NCBI RefSeq assembly: GCF_004349105.1
Contig: NZ_SMLB01000005.1
Location: forward strand, 186,001 to 250,000
From: Jiangella aurantiaca
GTDB taxonomy: Bacteria; Actinomycetota; Actinomycetes; Jiangellales; Jiangellaceae
Direction: 5' to 3'
DNA length: 64,000 bases
Numbering within the stretch: position 1 is the stretch's first letter; the number at the start of each line of letters is the position of its first letter. The translations under genes were made by a program, and so were the position numbers. The notes below the pieces were generated by a model that saw only the letters and a program-made list of their open reading frames with translations, was not told where the DNA came from and ran no database searches. This document shows, piece after piece, positions 18,709 through 28,013 of the stretch.

Positions 18709-19661
18709 TCATCGACATTCCGTCGACCACGGCCGGCGACGTCGGCAAGCGCCTGGTCGACCTGCGCGAGAAGCACGGCGCGGTCGCGCTGGGCCGCGTC
18801 CTGACGCTGGTCGTCGTCGCCGAGGAGGCCAACGCCGAGGACGCGATCGAGTCGGCCAACCAGGCCAGCCACGAGCACCCGTGCCGCATCATCGCGGTCA
18901 TCCGCGGCACATCACGGGGGTCGGCGCGGCTCGACGCGCAGATCCGGGTGGGCGGCGACGCCGGCGCCAGCGAGGTGGTCGTGCTGCGGCTGTTCGGCCC
19001 GCTGACCGGGCACGCGGAGTCGGTCGTCGTCCCGCTGCTGCTGCCGGACAACCCCGTCGTCGTCTGGTGGCCGGCCGAGTCGCCCCCGGTGCCCGCCGAC
19101 GACCCCGTCGGCCGGCTCGCGCAGCGGCGCATCACCGACGCCGCGGCGTGCAAGCGGCCGATCGCCGCACTGCACGAACGGGCCGAGAGCTACCGGCCGG
19201 GCGACACCGACCTCGCCTGGACCCGGCTCACGCTGTGGCGGGCGCTGCTCGCCGCCGCCCTCGACCAGCCGCCGCACGACGAGATCACGGCGGCCCGGGT
19301 CGTGGGCGGGCCCGACAACCCGAGCGCGGACCTGCTGGCCGGATGGCTGGCGCACACGCTGAAGGTGCCGGTCACGCGGACCAAGGCGACCGGCGTACAG
19401 GGCCTGCTCAGCGTGCGGCTGGACCGTCCGTCCGGGGCCATCGGCATCGAGCGGCCCGACGACGAGGTGGCGACACTGACCGTCCCGGGCCGGGCCGACC
19501 GCCGGGTCGCACTCCCCCGCCGCTCGGCCGGCGACTCGCTGGCCGAGGAGCTGCGCCGACTCGACCCCGATGAGGTCTACGGCGAGGTCATCCAGGAGGG
19601 CCTGGAGGAGCTGCACGAGTTCGGCAGGATCACCCGGTCCAAGGTGAAGGTCAAGCGATGA
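18705..19661 (+). CDS. opcA: Glucose-6-phosphate dehydrogenase assembly protein OpcA
   Basis: 318-residue OpcA, which in actinobacteria and cyanobacteria binds Zwf and is needed for its full activity. The N-terminal MIIDIPSTTAGDVGKRLVDL, the block PCRIIAVIRG and VVVWWPAESPPVPADDPVG are characteristic. It has ATGA overlaps with both zwf and pgl, consistent with stoichiometric production with Zwf. Confidence 0.95.
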   Translation: MIIDIPSTTAGDVGKRLVDLREKHGAVALGRVLTLVVVAEEANAEDAIESANQASHEHPCRIIAVIRGTSRGSARLDAQIRVGGDAGASEVVVLRLFGPLTGHAESVVVPLLLPDNPVVVWWPAESPPVPADDPVGRLAQRRITDAAACKRPIAALHERAESYRPGDTDLAWTRLTLWRALLAAALDQPPHDEITAARVVGGPDNPSADLLAGWLAHTLKVPVTRTKATGVQGLLSVRLDRPSGAIGIERPDDEVATLTVPGRADRRVALPRRSAGDSLAEELRRLDPDEVYGEVIQEGLEELHEFGRITRSKVKVKR

Positions 19662-20431
19662 CCACACCGACGATCGTGATCCACCGCGACGCCGGCGTGC
19701 TCGTGCAGGCGGCGGCGGCCCGGCTCATCACCCGCCTGGTCGACGCCCAGGCCGCGCACGGCGACGCGTCGGTCGTGCTCACCGGCGGGACGGCGGGCAT
19801 CGCGACGCTGCGCGCGGTGGCGGCATCGCCGGCGTGCTCGGCCGTCGACTGGTCCGCGCTGTCCATCTGGTGGGGCGACGAGCGGTTCCTGCCTGACGGT
19901 GACGCCGAGCGCAACGAGACGCAGGCACGCCAGGCGCTGCTGGATCAGGTGCCGGTCGATCCGGCGCGGGTGTTCGCGATGCCGGCCCGGTCCGGCGACC
20001 TGACACCGGAGGACGCCGCGGCGCGGTACGCGGACGTGCTGGCGCAGGAGACGGAGAAGCGGCTGCACTCCGGCGCGCCCGCGTTCGACGTGCTGCTGCT
20101 CGGCGTCGGCCCGGACGGTCACGTCGCGTCGCTGTTCCCCGAGCACCCGGCGCTGTACGACGACCGCTCCGTCGTCGGCGTCCGCGGGGCGCCCAAGCCG
20201 CCGCCGGAGCGGATCAGTCTCAGCCTGCCGGTGATCCGGTCCGCCGACGAGGTCTGGCTGGTCGTCGCCGGCCAGGACAAGGCGTCGGCGGTCCGGCTGG
20301 CGCTCGGCGGCTCCGGCCCGGTCCAGATCCCGGCCGCCGGTGCTCAGGGCCAGCGGGCGACCCGGTGGCTGCTCGACCGCACGGCTGCCTCCGAGCTCCC
20401 GCCCGGACTCGGGCGTCCGGCGTCGCCCTGA
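19658..20431 (+). CDS. pgl: 6-phosphogluconolactonase
   Basis: 257-residue lactonase of the glucosamine-6-phosphate isomerase fold that hydrolyses 6-phosphogluconolactone. LTGGTAGIATLRA near residue 40, WWGDERFLPDGDAERNETQA near 67 and the catalytic region LLLGVGPDGHVASLFP near 147 are intact. Last gene of the six-gene operon; the ATG overlaps the opcA stop. No obvious terminator follows. Confidence 0.95.
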   Translation: MTTPTIVIHRDAGVLVQAAAARLITRLVDAQAAHGDASVVLTGGTAGIATLRAVAASPACSAVDWSALSIWWGDERFLPDGDAERNETQARQALLDQVPVDPARVFAMPARSGDLTPEDAAARYADVLAQETEKRLHSGAPAFDVLLLGVGPDGHVASLFPEHPALYDDRSVVGVRGAPKPPPERISLSLPVIRSADEVWLVVAGQDKASAVRLALGGSGPVQIPAAGAQGQRATRWLLDRTAASELPPGLGRPASP

Positions 20432-20466
20432 GTAGTCGCTCGTTACATCGGGGCAGATATGACGAA

Positions 20467-20485
20467 ATAGGTCAGCCTTACCTAT
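20467..20485 (+). promoter_or_regulatory. DtxR/IdeR-type iron box over the promoter of a small gene
   Basis: ATAGGTCAGCCTTACCTAT matches the DtxR/IdeR consensus TTAGGTTAGGCTAACCTAA at 15 of 19 positions, with perfect outer arms ATAGGT/ACCTAT. It overlaps a -10-like TATGCT (20483-20488) that lies six bases before the ATG at 20495, so a bound repressor would block transcription. Confidence 0.75.
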
Positions 20486-20494
20486 GCTTCGCCC

Positions 20495-20671
20495 ATGGCG
20501 ACGGTGAAGGCCAAGAAGAAGTGCTGCAAGGACCGGCCGCGGTGCAAGGAGTGCCCGGTCGTGCTCAAGCGGCTGGCCGACGCCGGCCTGCTCGAGCGCG
20601 AGAGCAAGCGCCGGTACACCTTCGACACCAAGCCGCCCAAGTCCGCCGTGTCGGCCGCCCGCGCCGCCTGA
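20495..20671 (+). CDS. Small Cys-rich protein, probably iron-regulated
   Basis: 58-residue basic protein MATVKAKKKCCKDRPRCKEC and a 38-residue remainder. Four cysteines (10, 11, 17, 20) form a CC-x5-C-x2-C cluster suited to bind a metal or Fe-S centre (inference). The centre (PVVLKRLADAGLLERESKRR) looks helical and the tail is Ala-rich. Small proteins of this shape are conserved in actinobacteria as far as I recall, without known function. The predicted promoter sits six bases upstream of the ATG, so the mRNA would be leaderless, and a DtxR/IdeR box overlaps it. It ends 2 bp before the stop of a convergent oxidase gene. Confidence 0.75.
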   Translation: MATVKAKKKCCKDRPRCKECPVVLKRLADAGLLERESKRRYTFDTKPPKSAVSAARAA

Positions 20672-20673
20672 GC

Positions 20674-22083
20674 TCAGCCGGGTGCGCCCACCGGGGCGAC
20701 CGACTGGTGGAATCGGAACCAGTCGTCCGGGTCGTAGCGGCGTTTGACCGCGCGCAGCCTCGTCAGGTTGCTGCCGTGGTACGCCATCTCGCCGTCCTCC
20801 AAGCTGGGGTCGGGGAAGTTCGGGTAGACGCCGCCGGATCCCCAGGGATGCACCACGTCCCAGACGTCGGCGAGCCAGTACTGCGCCGCTGACCGTAGGC
20901 GCGGCGTCGGGTTGCCGATGACGGTGGTGACGTCGAGCATGAACGTCTCTTCGCGGTGCACGAACGCGGTGGCGCCCACGGGCACACGGTTGTAGGCGCC
21001 ACCCCAGGCGAAGAACGTGCACTCCCGGGCGTACCCAGGCACCCGGTCGGCGATCAGGCGCTCCACGAGCGCCGAGACCGTCGCCGACGGCAACGCACGC
21101 CGGAAGAACTCCGACTTGCCGACCTTGAGGTCGACAGGCACGGCTCCCGGTGGCAGGTCCGAGCCGAGGAGGTTGAGCCGGCGCACAGCCGGGACGTAGG
21201 GGCTCTGGTCGTGGAACTCCCACGTCGGCTCGGTCTCGACCTCGTCGATGATGGTCGTGAGCAGCCCGGTCGTCGTCGCGACGTCGGCGTCGAGCACCAT
21301 GCCGAACAGGCTCACGTCGGGCAGCTCGCGCGGGTCGCCGGGCACGACGAGGCGCAGTTCCGCGACGAGCTCGTCCGGCGCCTGCGGCGCCGATGCCTGC
21401 CACGCGCCGATGACCGCGGCCGCGTGCTCGTACGGCCACCTCACATGGAACGCGGACGTGATGGCCGGCGTCCGTACGGCCTCCAAGACCAGCGTGCTGA
21501 CCACGCCGAACTGCCCGCCGCCGGAGCCGCGCAGTGCCCAGAGCAGGTCGGGGTCGTGATCCTCGTCGCACCAGACCACTCGCCCGTCGGCGAGCACCAC
21601 TTCGGCAGCGACAAGGCGATCACTGGCCAACCCGTGTGCCCGGCCGAGGAACCCCAGGCCGCCGCCGAGAACGTGCCCGGCGACGCCCACCGTCGGGCAG
21701 GTGCCCATCGGAAGAGTGAGTCCGTCGGGCTCCAGTGCGTCGTAGAGCCTCCCCAGCCGAGTGCCGGCGCCGACGGTGACGGATCCGTCCGTGACCTCGA
21801 TCCGGTCCATCGGCGTGACGTCGATCAACAGCCCGGAGGTCGATGAACGGCCCGCATAGCAATGCGCACCACTGCGCGGAACCGTGGGGACGCCGTGCTC
21901 GCGTCCGAACGCGATCCCCGCCGCGACATCCGTGGCGTCGGCGGCCATGACGATGCCTGCCGGCCGCAGATCGGACGGCTGCCGCCGCGCCGCGTGGCGA
22001 GCGGACTCGTATGCCGGAGTGCCGGGCAGCAGCAACGTCCCCTCGAGGGATGCCTCGAGCCGTTCCCAGGTCGGTTCGCGCAT
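20674..22083 (-). CDS. FAD-linked oxidase, berberine-bridge type
   Basis: 469-residue flavoprotein oxidase. The PCMH-type FAD domain has VPRSGAHCYAGRSSTSG, with His74 the predicted 8-alpha-histidyl link, and GTCPTVGVAGHVLGGGLGFLG, with Cys129 at the place of the second covalent link in bicovalent flavoenzymes such as glucooligosaccharide oxidase. The C-terminal BBE motif is YHGSNLTRLRAVKRRYDP. The substrate is probably a sugar or secondary metabolite; it cannot be decided. No signal peptide is evident. The ATG at 22083 fits the family start. Monocistronic, convergent with the small Cys-rich gene. Confidence 0.9.
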   Translation of the reverse strand: MREPTWERLEASLEGTLLLPGTPAYESARHAARRQPSDLRPAGIVMAADATDVAAGIAFGREHGVPTVPRSGAHCYAGRSSTSGLLIDVTPMDRIEVTDGSVTVGAGTRLGRLYDALEPDGLTLPMGTCPTVGVAGHVLGGGLGFLGRAHGLASDRLVAAEVVLADGRVVWCDEDHDPDLLWALRGSGGGQFGVVSTLVLEAVRTPAITSAFHVRWPYEHAAAVIGAWQASAPQAPDELVAELRLVVPGDPRELPDVSLFGMVLDADVATTTGLLTTIIDEVETEPTWEFHDQSPYVPAVRRLNLLGSDLPPGAVPVDLKVGKSEFFRRALPSATVSALVERLIADRVPGYARECTFFAWGGAYNRVPVGATAFVHREETFMLDVTTVIGNPTPRLRSAAQYWLADVWDVVHPWGSGGVYPNFPDPSLEDGEMAYHGSNLTRLRAVKRRYDPDDWFRFHQSVAPVGAPG

Positions 22084-22234
22084 GGTCCCCTCCGGTGTCA
22101 GGGCTTCGAGACGGGGTAGCCTAGCCCGCTGGCCTAGGACTTCTCCCGCTCCCGCTCCCCCCGGGAATGCATGCCTCGCAGAGCGGGAACACCCTGTCCT
22201 TCCGTGGCGCTGCCAAGCAAAGGCGCGGTCCCGC

Positions 22235-23143
22235 TCAACGTGATCGACTCGGGGCGGTAGAGCGGAGGTAGGCGGCCACGTCGGGGTGCTGGAAGAAGTC
22301 GGCCCAGCCGGCGGCGTCCAGGTGGAAGCGATCGTCTTGTGCCGAGACGTCGGCGCCGTGCTCGACCAGCAGCTTCACCGCCTCCAGTCGGCCCGCGCCG
22401 GCCGCGTAGTGCAGCGCCCCGTCGACCGGCGCACCGGCCGTCACGAGCGCCCGGACCACCTCCCAGTGGTGCAGGCCGGCGGCCTCGGCGACCAGCGTCG
22501 GGCGCACGCCGGCCGCACCCCCGCCCGCCGTCACGCCTGCCGCGTCGCCGCGCAGCGCCGCCGCCACGATCGGGTCACGCCGGTCCGCGTACGCCCGGTA
22601 CAGGTCGCGCAGCAGGCAGATCTCCGCGCCGTGGGCCAGCACCTCCCGGTTGACGTGCAATACGAGCTTGGCCATCGAGTCCTGGGCGTACGGCCCGCCG
22701 CGGGGCCCGAGCGGCCGCAGCATCGCCTCGTCGTCCAGCGCGGCCACCCCTGAACGCCACAGCCCGTACGCCTCGTCGAGCAGCGCCAACGCCCCGTCCG
22801 CGGTCGAAGGCAGCGGCGACGGCCAGTGGCGGGCGTCGTACATGTCCGCGTCGGACGACTCCCCCGCCGGCGAGCCGCCGAAGAACGCCCGCGCCCGCTT
22901 GCCCAGCACGTCCCGGCCGACGTGCATGGCGCGCCAGGCGATCGTCGTGACCGGCGGGATCGGCGGCTCCGGCTGGACGAACTCCAGCTCGAGCGCGTCA
23001 CCGGGACCGGCCGGGCGCAGGCTCCACGCCCCGTCGACCGGCTCCCACAGGTACTCGTCGTCGGTCAGGCCGGCCAGCCGCGGCCGGAAATGGACCGTCC
23101 AGTAGAACTCGAGCTGGTCGAGCAGCTCGGCACTCCACGTCAT
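22235..23143 (-). CDS. DinB-like protein fused to ankyrin repeats
   Basis: 302-residue protein. Residues 1-170 look like the DinB/mycothiol-transferase four-helix fold: a start typical of that group (WSAELLDQLEFYWTVHFRPRL), then TTIAWRAMHVGRDVLGKRAR and a C-terminal KLVLHVNREVLAHGAEICLLRDLY with metal-candidate histidines. Residues about 180-290 resemble ankyrin repeats (TLVAEAAGLHHWEVVRALVT, then ALHYAAGAGRLEAVKLLVEH). The function is unknown; a thiol-dependent enzyme or sensor is an inference. Divergent from the WYL regulator with only 49 bp between, containing a palindromic operator. Confidence 0.75.
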   Translation of the reverse strand: MTWSAELLDQLEFYWTVHFRPRLAGLTDDEYLWEPVDGAWSLRPAGPGDALELEFVQPEPPIPPVTTIAWRAMHVGRDVLGKRARAFFGGSPAGESSDADMYDARHWPSPLPSTADGALALLDEAYGLWRSGVAALDDEAMLRPLGPRGGPYAQDSMAKLVLHVNREVLAHGAEICLLRDLYRAYADRRDPIVAAALRGDAAGVTAGGGAAGVRPTLVAEAAGLHHWEVVRALVTAGAPVDGALHYAAGAGRLEAVKLLVEHGADVSAQDDRFHLDAAGWADFFQHPDVAAYLRSTAPSRSR

Positions 23144-23162
23144 ACCGACGACCGTAGACCCC

Positions 23163-23187
23163 TAATAGGACACCGTCTGTCATATTA
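23163..23187. promoter_or_regulatory. Palindromic operator in the DinB-ankyrin/WYL divergon
   Basis: TAATAGGACA-CCGTC-TGTCATATTA is an inverted repeat with 9 of 10 matching positions. It fills the short gap between two divergent genes and touches the AAGGAG of the WYL gene. It is the natural candidate binding site for the WYL regulator. Confidence 0.75.
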
Positions 23188-23192
23188 AGGAG

Positions 23193-24140
23193 ATGCGTGC
23201 TGAACGCCTCGTCCAGATCGTCCTGCTGCTGCAGACGCACGGCCGGCTGACGGCGGGCGGGCTGGCCCGGCGGCTGGAGGTGTCGGCCCGGACGGTGCAG
23301 CGCGACCTCGATGCACTGAGCGCGGCCGGCTTCCCGGTGTACGCCGACCGCGGCCGGGCCGGCGGGTGGTCGCTGGCGGCCGACTACCGGACCCGGCTGA
23401 CCGGCCTCTCCCCCGCCGAGACCGCCGCGCTGTTCGTGGCGTCGACGGCGCACGTGCTGGCCGACCTCGGGCTGGACGCGGCGGCCGGGACGGCGGAGGC
23501 CAAGCTGCTGGCGACGGTGCCGGCGCACGCCCGGCGGCAGGCCGACCTCGCCCGGGAACGGGTGCTGGTCGACCACGCCGACTGGATGGAGACGCGCGAG
23601 CCGTCGCCATGGCTGCCGGTGCTGCAGCGAGCCGTCTGGGACGACACCCGCCTGCGCCTCACCTACGGCAGCGCGCCGGACGCCGTCGTCGTCGAGCCGC
23701 TGGGGCTGGTGGCGAAGAAGCGGTCCTGGTACCTGGTCGCGCGGAAGCCGGCCGGCGAGTTCCGCACCTACCGGGTCGAGCGCATCGTCGACGCCATCAC
23801 GACGGACGAGCGCTTCGACCGCCCGGACGACTTCGACCTCACCGAGCACTGGCAGCGCAGCAGCGACCGGTTCTTCGCCGAGCTGCGTCGCTACCCTGTC
23901 CGGCTGCGCGTCCGCGGGTACGCCGCCACCCGGCTGCGGTGGGCCCGCAACGCCGTCATCGACGCGCAGACGCCGCCCGACGAGCACGGCTGGTCAGACG
24001 TCGCGATGACATTCGAGTCGGCCCACGAGACGCGGATCTACCTGCTCGGACTGGCCGGCGACGTGGTCGTACTGGCGCCCGCGGAACTGCGCGACGACAT
24101 GCGCCGCGCCGCCCAGGAGTTTCTGGAGCAGAACGCCTAG
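23193..24140 (+). CDS. WYL-domain helix-turn-helix regulator
   Basis: 315-residue YafY/PafB-type regulator. The N-terminal helix-turn-helix is at residues 3-55 (RLVQIVLLLQTHGRLTAGGL, SARTVQRDLDALSAAGFPVY), the WYL domain near residue 180 (KKRSWYLVARKPAGEFRTYRV), and the WCX C-terminal domain follows. Ligands of this family are mostly unknown; some sense single-stranded DNA or nucleotides. The ATG at 23193 directly abuts AAGGAG, too close for a normal ribosome site, so the mRNA may be leaderless or the true start slightly different. Its 3' end overlaps rbpA by 4 bp convergently. Confidence 0.9.
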   Translation: MRAERLVQIVLLLQTHGRLTAGGLARRLEVSARTVQRDLDALSAAGFPVYADRGRAGGWSLAADYRTRLTGLSPAETAALFVASTAHVLADLGLDAAAGTAEAKLLATVPAHARRQADLARERVLVDHADWMETREPSPWLPVLQRAVWDDTRLRLTYGSAPDAVVVEPLGLVAKKRSWYLVARKPAGEFRTYRVERIVDAITTDERFDRPDDFDLTEHWQRSSDRFFAELRRYPVRLRVRGYAATRLRWARNAVIDAQTPPDEHGWSDVAMTFESAHETRIYLLGLAGDVVVLAPAELRDDMRRAAQEFLEQNA

Positions 24141-24478
24141 AGGCTGCGGCGCTTGCGCAGCGCCTGCAGCGCCTCCTCGAGGATGGCCGCGCCGTCCTCG
24201 TCGCTGCGCCGCTCCTTCACGTACGCGAGGTGCGTCTTGTACGGCTCGGTGCGCGGCGCGGCCGGCGGGTGCTCGCGGTCCTGGCTCGCCGGCAGGCCGC
24301 ACCGGATACAGTCCCAGGACTCCGGGATGGCGGCGTCGGCGGCGAAGCTGGGCGAGCTCTCGTGCCCGTGCTCGCAGTAGTACGTCACCCGGCGTCGTGG
24401 TGCGGAATCGCCGCGTTCCGCCTCCCCCATAGGACCGGCGCCCACCCGGCTGCCACGGATCGCGTTGCCTCCGACCAC
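24137..24478 (-). CDS. rbpA: RNA polymerase-binding protein RbpA
   Basis: 113-residue actinobacteria-specific transcription factor that binds sigma and the RNA polymerase core and stabilises open complexes. The start GGNAIRGSRVGAGPMGEAER, the zinc-ribbon-like WDCIRCGLPASQ and the sigma-interaction region EPYKTHLAYVKERRSDEDG are all clear. Start codon GTG at 24478, 21 bp after the secG stop. Confidence 0.97.
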   Translation of the reverse strand: MVGGNAIRGSRVGAGPMGEAERGDSAPRRRVTYYCEHGHESSPSFAADAAIPESWDCIRCGLPASQDREHPPAAPRTEPYKTHLAYVKERRSDEDGAAILEEALQALRKRRSL

Positions 24479-24499
24479 GGTGCGTCCTCCCTGACGGTT

Positions 24500-24730
24500 C
24501 TAGCTGGCGCGCAGCAGGCCGAGCGCGACGATGGCAGCAGCCCAGACGAGGCCCAGCGCGACCGTCAGACGGTCGAGGTTGCGCTCGGCCACCGAGGAGC
24601 CGCCCAGCGAGGACGACACACCCCCACCGAACATGTCGGACAGGCCGCCACCCTTGCCCTTGTGCATGAGCACCAGCAGGATCAGCAACGCGCTGGTGAT
24701 GACCAGCAGGATCGAGAATGCCAGTTCCAC
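24500..24730 (-). CDS. secG: Preprotein translocase subunit SecG
   Basis: 76-residue SecG, an accessory membrane subunit of the SecYEG translocon. Two hydrophobic helices flank the conserved loop HKGKGGGLSDMFGGGVSSSLGG. The GTG at 24730 begins VELAFSILLVITSALLILL directly at the first helix and gives the typical length; the open frame continues upstream but has no family similarity. In its usual place between tpiA and rbpA. Confidence 0.95.
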   Translation of the reverse strand: MELAFSILLVITSALLILLVLMHKGKGGGLSDMFGGGVSSSLGGSSVAERNLDRLTVALGLVWAAAIVALGLLRAS

Positions 24731-24846
24731 GGTGGTGTGCCTTCGTCCTTCCGGATCGGCGGGTCGGCAGAGGGCCGGCCGCACGGTCCAAGAGTACGCG
24801 TTCGAGCCCGTCCAGCCGAATGCTACCCGCTCGCGGTGAATGATCA

Positions 24847-24892
24847 TGTCCCCGCCCCCGGCCGTTGACACCGGCCGGGCGACGGGGACACG
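24847..24892 (-). terminator. GC-rich hairpin downstream of tpiA
   Basis: GTCCCCGCCCCCGGCCG and CGGCCGGGCGACGGGGAC form an imperfect 16-17 bp stem around TTGACAC. It lies just after the tpiA stop and before secG, probably ending the gap-pgk-tpiA transcript. Confidence 0.6.
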
Positions 24893-24905
24893 AACGTGCT
24901 GGTGT

Positions 24906-25691
24906 TCAGGGGTTGCGGTGGTAGCGGGCGATCAGCGCGAACTCGTCGGCGACGATGCTCGCGCCGCCCACGAGGGCGCCGTCGACGTCGGGCTGCTCCA
25001 TGATCGGCTTGACGTTCGCCGCCTTCACCGAGCCGCCGTAGAGGATGCGCACACCCGCGGCGACCTCGGCGCTGTACAGCTTCGCCAGCCGCTCGCGGAT
25101 GGCCGCGGCCATCTCCTGCGCGTCGTCGGGCGTGGCGACCTCGCCGGTGCCGATGGCCCAGACCGGCTCGTACGCGACGACGATGCTGGCCGCCTGCGCC
25201 GCGCCGAGGCCGTCGAGGGCCCCGTCGAGCTGCGCCAGCGTGTGCTCGACGTGCCGGTTCTCCTGCCGGACCTCGAGCGGCTCGCCGACGCACAGGATCG
25301 GCGTGAGCTCGTGCTTGTAGGCCGCCTTGATCTTCGCGGCGACCAGCTCGTCGGTCTCGGCGTGGTACTCGCGCCGCTCGGAGTGGCCGACGACGACGTA
25401 CGTGCAGCCCAGCTTCGCCAGCATGGCCCCGGAGATGTCGCCGGTGTAGGCGCCGGAGTCGTGCTGGGAGAGGTCCTGCGCGCCGTACGCGATGTTGTAA
25501 CGGTCAGCGTCGATCAGCGTCTGCACCGAACGGATGTCGGTGAACGGCGGCAGCACCGCCACCTCGACCTTCTCGAGGTCGTCGTCGTTGAGCGAGAAGG
25601 CGAGCTTCTGCACCAGCGCGATGGCCTCGAGGTGGGTGAGGTTCATCTTCCAGTTGCCGGCCATGAGCGGCCGGCGGGTGATCGTCGCCAC
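24906..25691 (-). CDS. tpiA: Triose-phosphate isomerase
   Basis: 261-residue glycolytic TIM barrel. The catalytic residues are visible: Lys in MAGNWKMNL, His in [11 protein letters not shown] and Glu in [12 protein letters not shown], with the phosphate-binding YGGSVKAAN. Starts 1 bp after the pgk stop; third gene of the gap-pgk-tpiA operon. Confidence 0.98.
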   Translation of the reverse strand: MATITRRPLMAGNWKMNLTHLEAIALVQKLAFSLNDDDLEKVEVAVLPPFTDIRSVQTLIDADRYNIAYGAQDLSQHDSGAYTGDISGAMLAKLGCTYVVVGHSERREYHAETDELVAAKIKAAYKHELTPILCVGEPLEVRQENRHVEHTLAQLDGALDGLGAAQAASIVVAYEPVWAIGTGEVATPDDAQEMAAAIRERLAKLYSAEVAAGVRILYGGSVKAANVKPIMEQPDVDGALVGGASIVADEFALIARYHRNP

Positions 25692-25692
25692 G

Positions 25693-26895
25693 TCAGTCCT
25701 CCAAGACGGTGAGGCCGGGCAGCTCCTTGCCCTCGAGCAGCTCCAGCGAGGCCCCGCCGCCGGTCGAGATGTGCGTGAACGCGCCCTCGTCGAGGCCGAG
25801 CTGGCGGACGGCGGCCGCGGAGTCGCCGCCGCCGACGACGCTGGTGCCGTCGACCTCGGAGACGGCGATCGCGACCTGCCGGGTGCCCTCGGCGAACGGC
25901 GCCAGCTCGAACACGCCCATGGGGCCGTTCCAGACCACCGTCTTGGCGTCGGCGAGCTTGCCGCGGAACAGCTCGATGGTGGCCGGGCCGATGTCGAGGC
26001 CCTTCTGGTCGGCCGGGATCGCCGACGCGGTGACGACGGACGTCGCCGCGTCCTCGCTGATGTCGGCCGCGACGACGACGTCGACCGGCAGCACCAGCTC
26101 GACGCCGCGCTCCTCGGCCCGGCTCAGGTAGCCGCGGACGGTGTCGAGCTGGTCCTCCTCGAGCAGCGAGCCGCCGACCTCGTAGCCCTGGGCCTTGAGG
26201 AACGTGAACGCCATGCCGCCACCGATGAGCAGGCGGTCGACCTTCTCGAGCAGGTTGTCGATGACGCCCAGCTTGTCGGACACCTTCGAGCCGCCGAGCA
26301 CGACGACGTACGGGCGCTCGGGGTCGTCGAGGACCTTCGAGAACGCCTGCACCTCGGCCTGGACCAGCTGGCCCGCGGCGTGCGGCAGCAGCGTCGCGAC
26401 ATCGTAGACGCTGGCCTGCTTGCGGTGCACGACCCCGAAGCCGTCGGAGACGAACACGTCGGCCAGCTCGGCCAGGTCGGCCGCGAAGGCCGCGCGCTCG
26501 GCGTCGTCCTTGCTGGTCTCGCGCGCGTCGAAGCGCAGGTTCTCGAGCAGCGCGACCTCACCGTCGGCCAGCGCGGCCACGGTCTTCCGGGCGCTCTCGC
26601 CCACCGTGTCGGTGGCGAACGCGACGTCGGCGCCGAGCAGCTCGCCGAGCCGCTTCGCGACCGGGGCCAGCGAGTACTTCGGCTCCGGCGTGCCTTTCGG
26701 CCGGCCCAGGTGCGCCGTGACGACGACCCGCGCCCCCGCGGCGGTCAGCTGCTGGATGGTCGGCACCGAGGCGCGCACCCGCCCGTCGTCCGTGATCACG
26801 GAGTCGCCGGCCTCGCCTTCCAACGGCACGTTGAGGTCGGAGCGCAGGAGGACCCGCTGACCGCGCAGGTCCCCCAGCTCGTCGATTCCCCTCAT
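25693..26895 (-). CDS. pgk: Phosphoglycerate kinase
   Basis: 400-residue enzyme transferring phosphate from 1,3-bisphosphoglycerate to ADP. N-terminal signature [14 protein letters not shown], nucleotide-domain motif [13 protein letters not shown] and C-terminal [10 protein letters not shown] / [13 protein letters not shown] are intact. The ATG at 26895 is preferred; a GTG one codon upstream is possible. Follows gap by 5 bp. Confidence 0.98.
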   Translation of the reverse strand: MRGIDELGDLRGQRVLLRSDLNVPLEGEAGDSVITDDGRVRASVPTIQQLTAAGARVVVTAHLGRPKGTPEPKYSLAPVAKRLGELLGADVAFATDTVGESARKTVAALADGEVALLENLRFDARETSKDDAERAAFAADLAELADVFVSDGFGVVHRKQASVYDVATLLPHAAGQLVQAEVQAFSKVLDDPERPYVVVLGGSKVSDKLGVIDNLLEKVDRLLIGGGMAFTFLKAQGYEVGGSLLEEDQLDTVRGYLSRAEERGVELVLPVDVVVAADISEDAATSVVTASAIPADQKGLDIGPATIELFRGKLADAKTVVWNGPMGVFELAPFAEGTRQVAIAVSEVDGTSVVGGGDSAAAVRQLGLDEGAFTHISTGGGASLELLEGKELPGLTVLED

Positions 26896-26900
26896 CACGC

Positions 26901-27926
<1,026 letters not shown>

Positions 27927-28013
27927 TCAGGGCGTACAGAACGGTCGTCCACCCCGTCGTGGTGACCCAGACGAAACACTAGGGCATCCCTGCCGGAAAC
28001 GTTGAGTGGCCCG

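Noticed and set aside
22084-22234. Possible tRNA-like segment (GGGTAGCCTAGCCCGCTGGCC)
   Set aside because: No T-loop GTTCGA sequence or acceptor stem pairing could be found; it is simply GC-rich spacer with a short imperfect CCTAG repeat.
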